Source: Synechocystis salina LEGE 00031
GTDB lineage: Bacteria > Cyanobacteriota > Cyanobacteriia > Cyanobacteriales > Microcystaceae
DNA length: 35,771 nt
Assembly (NCBI RefSeq): GCF_015207985.1
Contig: NZ_JADEVV010000044.1
Span: forward strand, 1 to 35,771
Reading direction: 5' to 3'
Part shown: positions 1 through 7,214 of the stretch, piece by piece
How the letters are laid out: each line of letters begins with the position of its first letter
Numbering within the stretch: position 1 is the first letter of the stretch
Notes under the pieces: model-generated
Told to the model about the DNA's origin: nothing
What the model saw: only the letters and a program-made list of their open reading frames with translations
The model's database searches: none
Position numbers and translations under genes: made by a program

Positions 1-130
1 TCTCGTCTTCAGCTTCTTTCTTCCATTTTTCACTACCCGTTCACTTTCACAATAGATACAGTTCATTTTTTTCAACCTTATACTGCGTAACAATTCTAGC
101 TCTCACTCCCTAAGCAGACAATGCCCGGGA

Positions 131-301
131 ATGGTTTTTAAGTTAACAGAGAGTAGTTTATGCGGTGCAATAGAAGCGGTCGGTCGAACCAATAAACAGC
201 TAGGGTTAGAAGATAACGCTGGAAAATTGCAATTCTGGTTTGATTCAGATCCGATAGCATTAGCTAACCAAGTTCTGGGAACCTATTACGCTGATATTTA
301 G
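131..301 (+). CDS. Small ORF, 56 aa, possibly the C-terminal remnant of a larger defence gene
   Basis: An ATG at 131 opens a 56-codon frame ending in TAG, 21 bases before the GTG of the ATPase gene. The frame is also open upstream back to a TAG at 53-55. The product is soluble, with an aromatic, acidic tail (residues FWFDSDPIALANQVL near the end). From memory this tail resembles the end of DUF4007-type proteins found beside ATPases and PAPS-reductase-like proteins in DNA-modification loci, but I cannot verify this. It may be a remnant whose front was lost, or a chance ORF. Its spacing suggests co-transcription with the ATPase. Confidence 0.35.
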   Translation: MVFKLTESSLCGAIEAVGRTNKQLGLEDNAGKLQFWFDSDPIALANQVLGTYYADI

Positions 302-322
302 TATTTATTGATTTAAGCAATC

Positions 323-2014
323 GTGACTACCCTAAGCCAATATTTTCAGATTCATCGCCGTTATTACCGTTCAGTCAATTTAGAACGAGATTTAGGCAAA
401 GCAAGCACGGTTGAAGGTTATGTTCTGACAGAGCGTTCTACGGCGACATTAGAGCGGATTTTACCTGCATTTTCCAAACCTAAGACCCATCGTGCGTGGA
501 CATTGACAGGGGTATACGGAACGGGAAAGTCTGCCTTCATTCATTTTTTAGCAAGTCTTTGTACGCCCAAAAATACGGAAGTTCATAACGTTGCTGTCGC
601 AATTGCAGAGCGATTTTTGGAACCGACAAGCCCAATTTTAGAGGCGATCGCCGCGTTGCCTGCTCAGGGTTTGATGGTGGCCTTTGCAACGGGGCAGCAG
701 GAACCATTGACGTGGACGTTGGCCCGTGCTTTATCCCAAGGGGCAGAAGCGTTTTTTCCAAAAAATCAACGGGCAGATAAATTGCTGCGCCAACTTACAG
801 ATTGGAGAATTGAAGCGGAGACGGGGGATTGTCAGGTTACGCCGAAGGCGATTTTACGGGCGATCAAAGAGTTAGTCGTAATGGCAAATACGCCATTGCT
901 ATTAATTGTGGATGAATTGGGCAAAAACTTAGAATATGCTGCCCAAAATCAAGGGATTACAGATTTATATTTACTTCAACAATTAGCAGAATTGTCCCTT
1001 GCTGGGGAAAACCAAGTTTATTTTATTGGCTTGCTCCATCAATCTTTTGGAGGTTATGGCGATCGCCTGTCGGTGACAGAGCAGAATGAGTGGAATAAAA
1101 TTCAAGGTCGATTTGAAGATATTCCGTTTACAGAATCACCAAATCAAATGACTCGATTAATTGCTCAGGTAATTGATCGAGAAAAGGCTGAACCAATCCT
1201 AGAGATGCTTCAAGAAAAAAGTGGGCAATGGCATCAGACATTATCGGGTTTAATTGGCGATCAGGAAATAACGGCAGAGTTATTGACACAGGTTTATCCG
1301 TTGCATCCTCTCACAGCGTTTGTGTTACCGCTTTTATGCACTCGCTATGCTCAAAACGATCGATCACTGTTTACGTTTTTAACGAGTGATGAACCCCATT
1401 CTTTTAAGCACTTTCTAGAGACAATTGTTATTGACTTTAGCTTACCTACTCTGAAACTTCATCATTTATATGACTATTTTGTAGAAACGGTGACGGGATT
1501 GGCGTCTCGGTTGAATCTGCAACGGTGGGTGGAGATTCAGGGATTAATTGAAGATGCTCGTGATCAATCTCCCCAAACACTAGAGGTTCTGAAAACCGTG
1601 GGGATTTTAAACTTGGTAACAACGACAGGAAACCTGAAGGCAACTTCAGCATTGGTTACTTGGGCGTTATGTGATCAAGCCGACAGTGAGCAATCTGATT
1701 ATTGGCAAGCTGAAATTGAACGGTTAATGCAAAAGGGTTTAATTACCCATCGTCGCCAGTTGGATGAGTTACGTATTTGGCAAGGATCTGATTTTAATGT
1801 GGAGTTGGCGATCGCCGAACAGATCGAAAAGAACCGCAGTTGTCTAGCTGATTTATTGCAAGAAGTCTCTCCATTAAAGCCTTTAGTTGCCCAGAGACAT
1901 TACAATCAAACAGGTAATTTGCGTTATTTTGAGCAACGTTACACTGATGGAACTGAACAGTGGGAAAATTTAACATGTTCTGATCCAAGTTTTGATAAGT
2001 TTATTGTTGCATAA
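323..2014 (+). CDS. P-loop ATPase of a defence cluster, probably C-terminally truncated
   Basis: A 563-residue soluble protein with a GTG start. A Walker A motif GVYGTGKS lies at about residues 63-70, and a Walker B LLLIVDE ending at about D197-E198. The central part (about 200-350) looks like an AAA-type ATPase with a helical lid. Large ATPases of phage-defence clusters share this layout and usually run several hundred residues longer. Here the frame stops soon after a segment (about 525-563) that reads like the middle of such proteins. Its stop is only 6 bases from the stop of the convergent LAGLIDADG gene, so truncation by that insertion is plausible. Exact family and substrate are unknown. 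A role in DNA modification or restriction is inferred from context only. Confidence 0.75.
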   Translation: MTTLSQYFQIHRRYYRSVNLERDLGKASTVEGYVLTERSTATLERILPAFSKPKTHRAWTLTGVYGTGKSAFIHFLASLCTPKNTEVHNVAVAIAERFLEPTSPILEAIAALPAQGLMVAFATGQQEPLTWTLARALSQGAEAFFPKNQRADKLLRQLTDWRIEAETGDCQVTPKAILRAIKELVVMANTPLLLIVDELGKNLEYAAQNQGITDLYLLQQLAELSLAGENQVYFIGLLHQSFGGYGDRLSVTEQNEWNKIQGRFEDIPFTESPNQMTRLIAQVIDREKAEPILEMLQEKSGQWHQTLSGLIGDQEITAELLTQVYPLHPLTAFVLPLLCTRYAQNDRSLFTFLTSDEPHSFKHFLETIVIDFSLPTLKLHHLYDYFVETVTGLASRLNLQRWVEIQGLIEDARDQSPQTLEVLKTVGILNLVTTTGNLKATSALVTWALCDQADSEQSDYWQAEIERLMQKGLITHRRQLDELRIWQGSDFNVELAIAEQIEKNRSCLADLLQEVSPLKPLVAQRHYNQTGNLRYFEQRYTDGTEQWENLTCSDPSFDKFIVA

Positions 2015-2020
2015 TGATTT

Positions 2021-2980
2021 TCATTGAAAATTTCTTTTATACTCCATGCCTGGGATTGGAACTTTATCGAGAATTGCCTTTAGTTCAGATTTTACTTTTC
2101 TACTAATTTTAATAAAAAAATGTCCTTGTTTTGTTCTGAGAACAGAGTTCGCAAGATTGAATCTCTCTAAGATAATTGACGATAAAAAATTAACATCTTC
2201 TTCCGAGAAACTCATAGGATATAAAGTTAGGCCAGTAGAAGAGCAACCATCATCATAAAACCAAATAGAGAAAGCAAACTCCGTTAAATATTTTTCAATA
2301 AATTCTCTAGGTAATAATTTCTTTTCTAAATACCAGATAGAATGTAAATCAGTTAATATAGGATGAACACAGGTTCTTATCCACCAACCTCGATATTGTT
2401 TTCCTGATTTAACATGAGGAACAGACAAACGCTCTTGAAAAGTACAGGGAAGATAATCTTTTAAAAAGTTAAATTTCCAATTTACATATTTCTTGTTAGC
2501 TCCCCCCTCCGCATAACGAGCATTAAGTTTATTTTTTTGTTTTTCTAGATAACCATCACCCAATAATGATCCAGCTATAAATTCTAAAAAGTTATTATCA
2601 AAATTTTTCCCAGAATAGCTTTTATATTTGGAACGATCTAAAGCTATCTGTCGTCGTTTTTGATTGCTACGAGAATTACAAATTAAAGCATTGGGGAATT
2701 TGTTTCGGTATTCAGCCACTGTTAAACCATGCTTTTTCAAATGACTATGGTGAATCATTTCAAAATCTTGATTGCATATTTGGCAAGTGACAACATCAAA
2801 TCCTTGGGATTTTAACTCCTGTATTTTGCGCTGTTGACGTAACTGATCATATTTCTTGGCAGTGTCGCTATTAAGTTTTTTCCGACATTCAGGGCTGTTA
2901 CAAATACGACGATGAATATAATTGCCTTTTTTCCAGGTCGCTAAAGCTTTGCAATAAGGACATTGAAATATTTGACTCAT
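2021..2980 (-). CDS. Free-standing LAGLIDADG homing endonuclease with N-terminal zinc fingers
   Basis: A DNA-cleaving selfish endonuclease of the LAGLIDADG superfamily, about 319 residues. The N-terminus has a CxxC...C...C zinc-ribbon-like segment (first CPYC at about residues 6-9), then a C2H2-like finger CQIC...HLKKH. Two catalytic helices follow: IAGSLLGDGYL and, about 110 residues later, FSIWFYDDGC. Each ends in the acidic residue expected for metal binding. I chose the ATG at 2980 rather than an in-frame ATG at 3016, because its start overlaps the stop of the upstream 93-residue gene as TAATG, a classic translational coupling. No intron or intein splice signal was seen around it. Its 3' end abuts the ATPase gene end to end. 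Confidence 0.82.
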   Translation of the reverse strand: MSQIFQCPYCKALATWKKGNYIHRRICNSPECRKKLNSDTAKKYDQLRQQRKIQELKSQGFDVVTCQICNQDFEMIHHSHLKKHGLTVAEYRNKFPNALICNSRSNQKRRQIALDRSKYKSYSGKNFDNNFLEFIAGSLLGDGYLEKQKNKLNARYAEGGANKKYVNWKFNFLKDYLPCTFQERLSVPHVKSGKQYRGWWIRTCVHPILTDLHSIWYLEKKLLPREFIEKYLTEFAFSIWFYDDGCSSTGLTLYPMSFSEEDVNFLSSIILERFNLANSVLRTKQGHFFIKISRKVKSELKAILDKVPIPGMEYKRNFQ

Positions 2981-3261
2981 TACAGGCTCCAATAAGAACG
3001 GGATAAAGTGTTCCAAGTATCATTAAGTTCATGCGCTTCACAAGCCCAAGAGGTCAAATAACTCTCGATTCTATTACGTACTTCTGAATCATAAATTTCA
3101 CCATGACTTATGCCTACAAGTTCAATTTTTGCTTTTAACAGCTTCCGTACTTCAGGCAAAGGCATATTTTTCAGAGCTGCTTTAACTTCACGCATCATTT
3201 CTGAAACTGCAAAATCACCATCGGGTTCGTACATTGACCAGTCTTTTGGGAAATCACTCAT
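2980..3261 (-). CDS. Unknown 93-residue protein coupled to the homing endonuclease
   Basis: I do not recognise this protein. It is small, soluble and charged. It begins MSDFPKDWSMYEPDGDF, is predicted mostly helical in the middle, and ends NTLSRSYWSL. Its stop overlaps the ATG of the LAGLIDADG gene (TAATG), so the two are probably translated together. It reads divergently from the HTH-HNH gene across an 82-base gap containing an 18-bp palindrome, so both could answer to the same regulator. No strong Shine-Dalgarno is visible before the ATG. It could be an antitoxin-like or accessory protein; that is a guess from size and position. Confidence 0.6.
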   Translation of the reverse strand: MSDFPKDWSMYEPDGDFAVSEMMREVKAALKNMPLPEVRKLLKAKIELVGISHGEIYDSEVRNRIESYLTSWACEAHELNDTWNTLSRSYWSL

Positions 3262-3292
3262 AATTGCTTAGTGCTCTCAGTAGTTATGCAAT

Positions 3293-3310
3293 GTTATCAT
3301 ATATGATAAC
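3293..3310. promoter_or_regulatory. Perfect 18-bp palindrome, candidate operator between divergent genes
   Basis: GTTATCATATATGATAAC reads identically on both strands. It lies 34 bases before the ATG of the HTH-HNH gene and 32 bases before that of the divergent 93-residue gene. A further half-site, TGATAA, occurs close downstream (around 3331-3336). This fits a dimeric HTH repressor site, most simply for the adjacent HTH protein. Confidence 0.6.
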
Positions 3311-3343
3311 GCTGACGCCTGATTTTTCTGTGATAATCAAGTC

Positions 3344-4720
3344 ATGGGGAAAGCAGGACAAGCATTAAAAGAGACTTTGGAGCTACACAACATCAGCCAA
3401 AACCGTTTGGCGATCGCCTTGGGTGTTGAGCGTCCGATTGTGTTCCGATGGTTCCACGAACAGATAGATCCCACTGGTGAAACCATCCACCAAATTACGA
3501 CGGCCCTAGAAACTCTCGATCCTGATGCCGCTAGTAGTTTTGTTGATTTCTACCTGGGAAACTTTGCACAGAATTGCTCCTCTGGTATTTCTCCCCAAAG
3601 CCTACCTGAATCTAAACGGGTAAATGTGTCGAGCCTTGCCCAGCTTTTTAATAAAACAACAAATTCTTATAAATATCTATTTTTTCTTTCGCTACTAGAT
3701 ATTCTTAAACGTAGAAAATCTGATGTCACGTCTCCGATTAGCTTTGTTGAGTTGGTCGTTGAAATTTTAGCCAATGCTTGGTTTCCTCACAATTATTTTA
3801 AACTTTCCTTTGGAACACAAGACAAAATTACCGAAAAACTAGATTCTCTAAATCTAATTATTAGTGAGCCAATTTTAAAATTTAACGATCCAGATAAACA
3901 GCTTCTCAGAAAGACGATAGAAAATCAAACTTATGATGACTTAGTTGCTTATCTAATCAAATATGTTCCTTTTCGATTAATTCGTCCTTTTTATAGCCAA
4001 GAAACACAAGGCTTGAAAGATGTAGAAGTTAATCAAACCATTTTGGATTTAACTAATAATAATTACAAATCAAGAAATGCTTTATATTGTTTTGATGCTG
4101 ATTTAGTGAAAGATTGTCAGGGAATTATCTTGTCTCAAGATTGGGTTAATTACATTAAAGAGAATTTTAAAATTGTTAAAGGTTGGGCATCATGGGCATG
4201 GCTAGAATATATGCAATCAAGAAATCCTACAACTCCAAATATTGTCAATAAGTTGTTTATTCCTCAACAAAGAGGAGTACTATCTTCTCAGACAAAATTT
4301 TGGAAATCCGTTCTCAATCACCAATCATTAAATTGTATCTATTCCCGTCAGAAGCTAAATCCCAATTATTTATCATTAGATCATTATTTGCCTTGGTCAT
4401 TCGTCGCCCATGACCAATTATGGAATCTTATCCCAGTTATTCCAGAAGTAAATTCGTCCAAATCTAATAATTTACCAGCTGATCAATACTTTTATAATTT
4501 TGTCAAATTACAACATCTAGCACTAGTTACAAATCATGAATATTTACCAAGACAATCATGGAACAAAGCAATAGATCCCTATGTTGCTGATTTAAATTTG
4601 TCGGAGAATGATTTGTTAGATTCAGAAAAGTTGCTCAATGCTTATGAGTCAACTATTAAACCGTTAATAACTTTGGCGGCAAAGCAGGGATTTGCGGAAA
4701 ATTGGGTATATTCTAAGTAA
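3344..4720 (+). CDS. HTH (XRE-type) and HNH nuclease fusion protein
   Basis: A 458-residue protein. Residues 1-70 form an XRE-like helix-turn-helix (ISQNRLAIALGVERPIVFRW). A long alpha-helical region without a recognised domain follows. From about residue 330 there is an HNH nuclease module: CIYS with a single Cys, LDHYLPWSF (D346, H347), LWNLIP (N361) and NSSKSNNLP (370-378). HNH proteins with this PWSF...WNL...NSSKS pattern occur in restriction and defence loci. The HTH part is richer in G+C and carries a HIP1-like site, while the rest is very AT-rich, suggesting domain assembly. With the 18-bp palindrome just upstream, an autoregulated restriction nuclease is a reasonable inference. The target, possibly phosphorothioate DNA, is not shown by the sequence. 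Confidence 0.8.
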   Translation: MGKAGQALKETLELHNISQNRLAIALGVERPIVFRWFHEQIDPTGETIHQITTALETLDPDAASSFVDFYLGNFAQNCSSGISPQSLPESKRVNVSSLAQLFNKTTNSYKYLFFLSLLDILKRRKSDVTSPISFVELVVEILANAWFPHNYFKLSFGTQDKITEKLDSLNLIISEPILKFNDPDKQLLRKTIENQTYDDLVAYLIKYVPFRLIRPFYSQETQGLKDVEVNQTILDLTNNNYKSRNALYCFDADLVKDCQGIILSQDWVNYIKENFKIVKGWASWAWLEYMQSRNPTTPNIVNKLFIPQQRGVLSSQTKFWKSVLNHQSLNCIYSRQKLNPNYLSLDHYLPWSFVAHDQLWNLIPVIPEVNSSKSNNLPADQYFYNFVKLQHLALVTNHEYLPRQSWNKAIDPYVADLNLSENDLLDSEKLLNAYESTIKPLITLAAKQGFAENWVYSK

Positions 4721-4755
4721 TTAATAACGTCAACTCTATCTTTTAAATATTCAGT

Positions 4756-5073
4756 ATGCTTTCAGCAAATCATTTCAAAATTCCCCAACGAACGTTGGTA
4801 GAACTCTGTCAACAGTGGCACATCAGCGAATTAGCGCTATTTGGTTCCGCCCTAACAGAAGATTTTCACGAAGATAGTGATATTGACTTACTTATTTCCT
4901 TTGCCCCAGATGCTCGCCAAGGATTATTGACCCTTGCCAAAATCAAGCATCAGTTTGAAGAAATATTGCACCGTAAAGTCGATTTAGTGGTCAAAGCGGC
5001 TATAGAAGAAGGCGATAATTTGATACGTCGTCAAGAGATTCTAAACAGTGCGGTGACTATCTATGAGTCGTGA
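4756..5073 (+). CDS. mntA: MntA-type nucleotidyltransferase antitoxin
   Basis: A 105-residue minimal nucleotidyltransferase. It shows the GSX10DXD catalytic signature: G30-S31 followed by D42 and D44 in SDIDLLISF. Proteins of this family (MntA) neutralise their HEPN partner (HepT) by attaching AMP units to a tyrosine next to the HEPN active site. Its 3' end overlaps the following HEPN gene by 11 bases, the usual arrangement of these modules. The module sits between the HTH-HNH gene and a cysteine desulfurase gene, so it may stabilise this defence island. Confidence 0.88.
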   Translation: MLSANHFKIPQRTLVELCQQWHISELALFGSALTEDFHEDSDIDLLISFAPDARQGLLTLAKIKHQFEEILHRKVDLVVKAAIEEGDNLIRRQEILNSAVTIYES

Positions 5074-5476
5074 TAATGCTTATTTACTAGATATTCTGAA
5101 CGCCATTCAGCGAATCCAGATATTCAGCAACGGATTAACAAAAGATGAACTCAGTGCCAACGAAGAAAAACAATCGGCAATCCTCTATCAAATCATTGTG
5201 ATTGGTGAAGCGACAAAACGCCTATCTGCTGAGATCAGATCAATAACGCCTCACATTTCTTGGAAAGATATTGCCGGAATGAGAGATATTCTGGCGCACC
5301 AATATGATCGCATTAATCTTAATACCCTTTGGGATGTTGTGCAAAAAGATGTCCCCGAACTAGAGGCTCTCATCGCCCCCCCTTATTTCCAATGGAAAGC
5401 AATAAGCAGATCTACCTGGATTACCATGCCACGACACCCGTTGATCCCAGAGTCGCCGAAAAAGTTCTGGCACTGA
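5063..5476 (+). CDS. hepT: HepT-type HEPN ribonuclease toxin (DUF86)
   Basis: A 137-residue HEPN protein with the RX4HXY motif intact as R74, H79 and Y81 (MRDILAHQY). In the family, R and H are needed for RNA cleavage and Y is the residue modified by MntA. It starts 11 bases inside the antitoxin gene. The last 25-30 residues (from about FQWKAIS) do not look like family sequence and lie over the first 85 bases of the cysteine desulfurase gene in another frame. The family core probably ends near residue 110, so the tail is a read-through extension. Confidence 0.85.
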   Translation: MSRDNAYLLDILNAIQRIQIFSNGLTKDELSANEEKQSAILYQIIVIGEATKRLSAEIRSITPHISWKDIAGMRDILAHQYDRINLNTLWDVVQKDVPELEALIAPPYFQWKAISRSTWITMPRHPLIPESPKKFWH

Positions 5477-6558
5477 TGACGACCCAGTTTGGTAATGCCA
5501 GCAGTGTTGACCATGCCGTTGGCGATCGCGCCCGTGCAGCCCTTGACCAAGCTAAACAGGCGATCGCCGACTTAATCCACTGTCGTTCCCAAGAAATTAC
5601 TTTCACCTCCGGCGCAACTGAAAGCCTTAACCTCGCCATCCAAGGCACCGTTTTAGCCCTAGAAAAGCAACAGAAAATTCCCCGCATAGCCATCTCTGCC
5701 GTCGAACATAAAGCCGTCCTTGATACTTGCTACCATCTTGAAAAACAAGGACGCATCGAACTGATCACTTTACCCGTTGATGCCCAAGCAAATCTCAACC
5801 TCAATGAAATCGAAGAAGTCTGTCACCAAGGCTTAGACCTGCTCTGCGTCATGGCAGCCAATAATGAAGTCGGAACCATCTACCCTATTGAATCGATTGC
5901 GGCGATCGCCAAACGCTACTCTGTTCCTTTCCTCTGTGACGCATCCCAGGCGATCGGTAAAATTCCCATTAATTTTCAGGATTGGGGTATCACCCTGCTG
6001 GCTATGTCTGGCCACAAACTCTATGCTCCCCAAGGCATTGGCGCACTCATCCGTAAATCTAATCATCGCCTTGAACCCTTATTTTTGGGTGGTGGACAGC
6101 AGCAAGGACTACGCCCTGGCACATTAAATCTTCCCGGCATTGTTGGACTCGGTGAAGCCTGTCGTTTACGTCAATTAGAAATGGAGGTCGATGAAACGGC
6201 GATCGCTCAAAAACGAAATTATCTCCAAACCAGGCTCCAAACAGTCATTCCAGAGATTATCGTTAACGGCAACCAGTCCCAACGTTTGGCGGGAAACCTG
6301 CATATCGCCATTCCCGATATCCCCAACAGCGCCATCATTGCTCGTATTCGGGAGCAAATAGCTATCTCAACTGGCTCAGCTTGCTCCAGCGGAACAATTA
6401 CGCCATCCCATGTGTTGAGAGCGATGAATCTCCCTGATAACTTCATGGATGGAGCCTTACGGATTGGCATAGGCAAATTTACAACCGATGCAGACATTGA
6501 ACAGGCAGCGGATATTCTGGCTAAAGTGATTCAAGCCGTACAAATATCTTGGAATTGA
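5392..6558 (+). CDS. dndA: Cysteine desulfurase, probable DndA
   Basis: A PLP-dependent enzyme that takes sulfur from cysteine as a persulfide, 388 residues. It shows YLDYHATTPVDP at the N-terminus, the PLP lysine in SGHK (K209), RPGT at 241-244, and the sulfur-accepting cysteine in GSACSSGT (C331). I chose ATG 5392 because the family begins at this point; an in-frame ATG at 5329 adds 21 unrelated residues inside hepT. In phosphorothioation systems DndA or an IscS supplies sulfur to DndC. The neighbouring phosphorothioation-associated methyltransferase-like gene supports the DndA reading. Housekeeping IscS/NifS is the alternative. It overlaps hepT by 85 bases, so it is likely transcribed with the toxin pair. 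Confidence 0.82.
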   Translation: MESNKQIYLDYHATTPVDPRVAEKVLALMTTQFGNASSVDHAVGDRARAALDQAKQAIADLIHCRSQEITFTSGATESLNLAIQGTVLALEKQQKIPRIAISAVEHKAVLDTCYHLEKQGRIELITLPVDAQANLNLNEIEEVCHQGLDLLCVMAANNEVGTIYPIESIAAIAKRYSVPFLCDASQAIGKIPINFQDWGITLLAMSGHKLYAPQGIGALIRKSNHRLEPLFLGGGQQQGLRPGTLNLPGIVGLGEACRLRQLEMEVDETAIAQKRNYLQTRLQTVIPEIIVNGNQSQRLAGNLHIAIPDIPNSAIIARIREQIAISTGSACSSGTITPSHVLRAMNLPDNFMDGALRIGIGKFTTDADIEQAADILAKVIQAVQISWN

Positions 6559-6921
6559 CTAAATAGGTAAGTAACGAATCCGAATTTTTTCATCATCAAC
6601 AGATAAAATTGCTCCGGCTTCTAAATCTTGTAAACAATTCTCTAAAACAATTCTTAAGCGGGCTTCAATAACATTTCGGCTAGCATTATTAAGACGAAAA
6701 ATAACAACGCTAGGAAAAGGAGTTTTGGCGATCGCCAACAACGTACCAAAATCAAGATCAACGGTTAGAATAATTCTTTTTTCAGTCTGAGCTTTTTCTA
6801 AAATTTTCTCATCAGAAAGCTTTTCCAAACCTTCATCTAACAAGTGAATCGCATCATACCCCTGATTGATTAACCACTGAACTGTTTTAGGTGAAATTCC
6901 CATATCAGCCAGAAACTTCAT
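6559..6921 (-). CDS. DUF5615 PIN-like toxin
   Basis: A 120-residue PIN-like protein. It starts MKFLADMGIS with the conserved early aspartate, and has LTVDLDFGTLL mid-protein with further acidic residues. These are the metal-binding positions of DUF5615 proteins, predicted RNases paired with DUF433 proteins. Its start overlaps the end of the DUF433 gene by four bases (ATGA), and its stop lies directly against the stop of the cysteine desulfurase gene. Toxin activity is inferred from family and pairing. Confidence 0.82.
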   Translation of the reverse strand: MKFLADMGISPKTVQWLINQGYDAIHLLDEGLEKLSDEKILEKAQTEKRIILTVDLDFGTLLAIAKTPFPSVVIFRLNNASRNVIEARLRIVLENCLQDLEAGAILSVDDEKIRIRYLPI

Positions 6922-7172
6922 GAAGCGGTTTCTCTCTCTCTTTTTTGGGGCAAAGGAATAATCTTATCCTGGCTTAACCAAGCTGCATAAAGCATCGATT
7001 GTTGAATATCTTCCTGTTCTAAATAAGGATAATCATCAATAATTTCTTCTGATGTTTTACCATTTGCCAACAAATTCAAGACTAATGAAACAGGCACACG
7101 CATTCCGCGAATACAGGCCTTTCCTCCCATAATCTGAAGATCAAACGTGATGCGGTCTAAGTTTTGTAGCAT
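6918..7172 (-). CDS. DUF433 antitoxin
   Basis: An 84-residue protein of the DUF433 family, a small HTH-like antitoxin group. Typical features are MGGKACIRGMRVPVSLVL and the following NGKTSEEIIDDYPYLEQEDI, which end in the helical DNA-binding part. It precedes and overlaps the PIN-like toxin by four bases, the standard antitoxin-first order. Autoregulation is usual for such pairs, but no operator is evident in the short gap upstream. Confidence 0.85.
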   Translation of the reverse strand: MLQNLDRITFDLQIMGGKACIRGMRVPVSLVLNLLANGKTSEEIIDDYPYLEQEDIQQSMLYAAWLSQDKIIPLPQKRERETAS

Positions 7173-7214
7173 TATTTCAGATTAAATGGTGGACTGTTAT
7201 TCTCATTCTATGGC

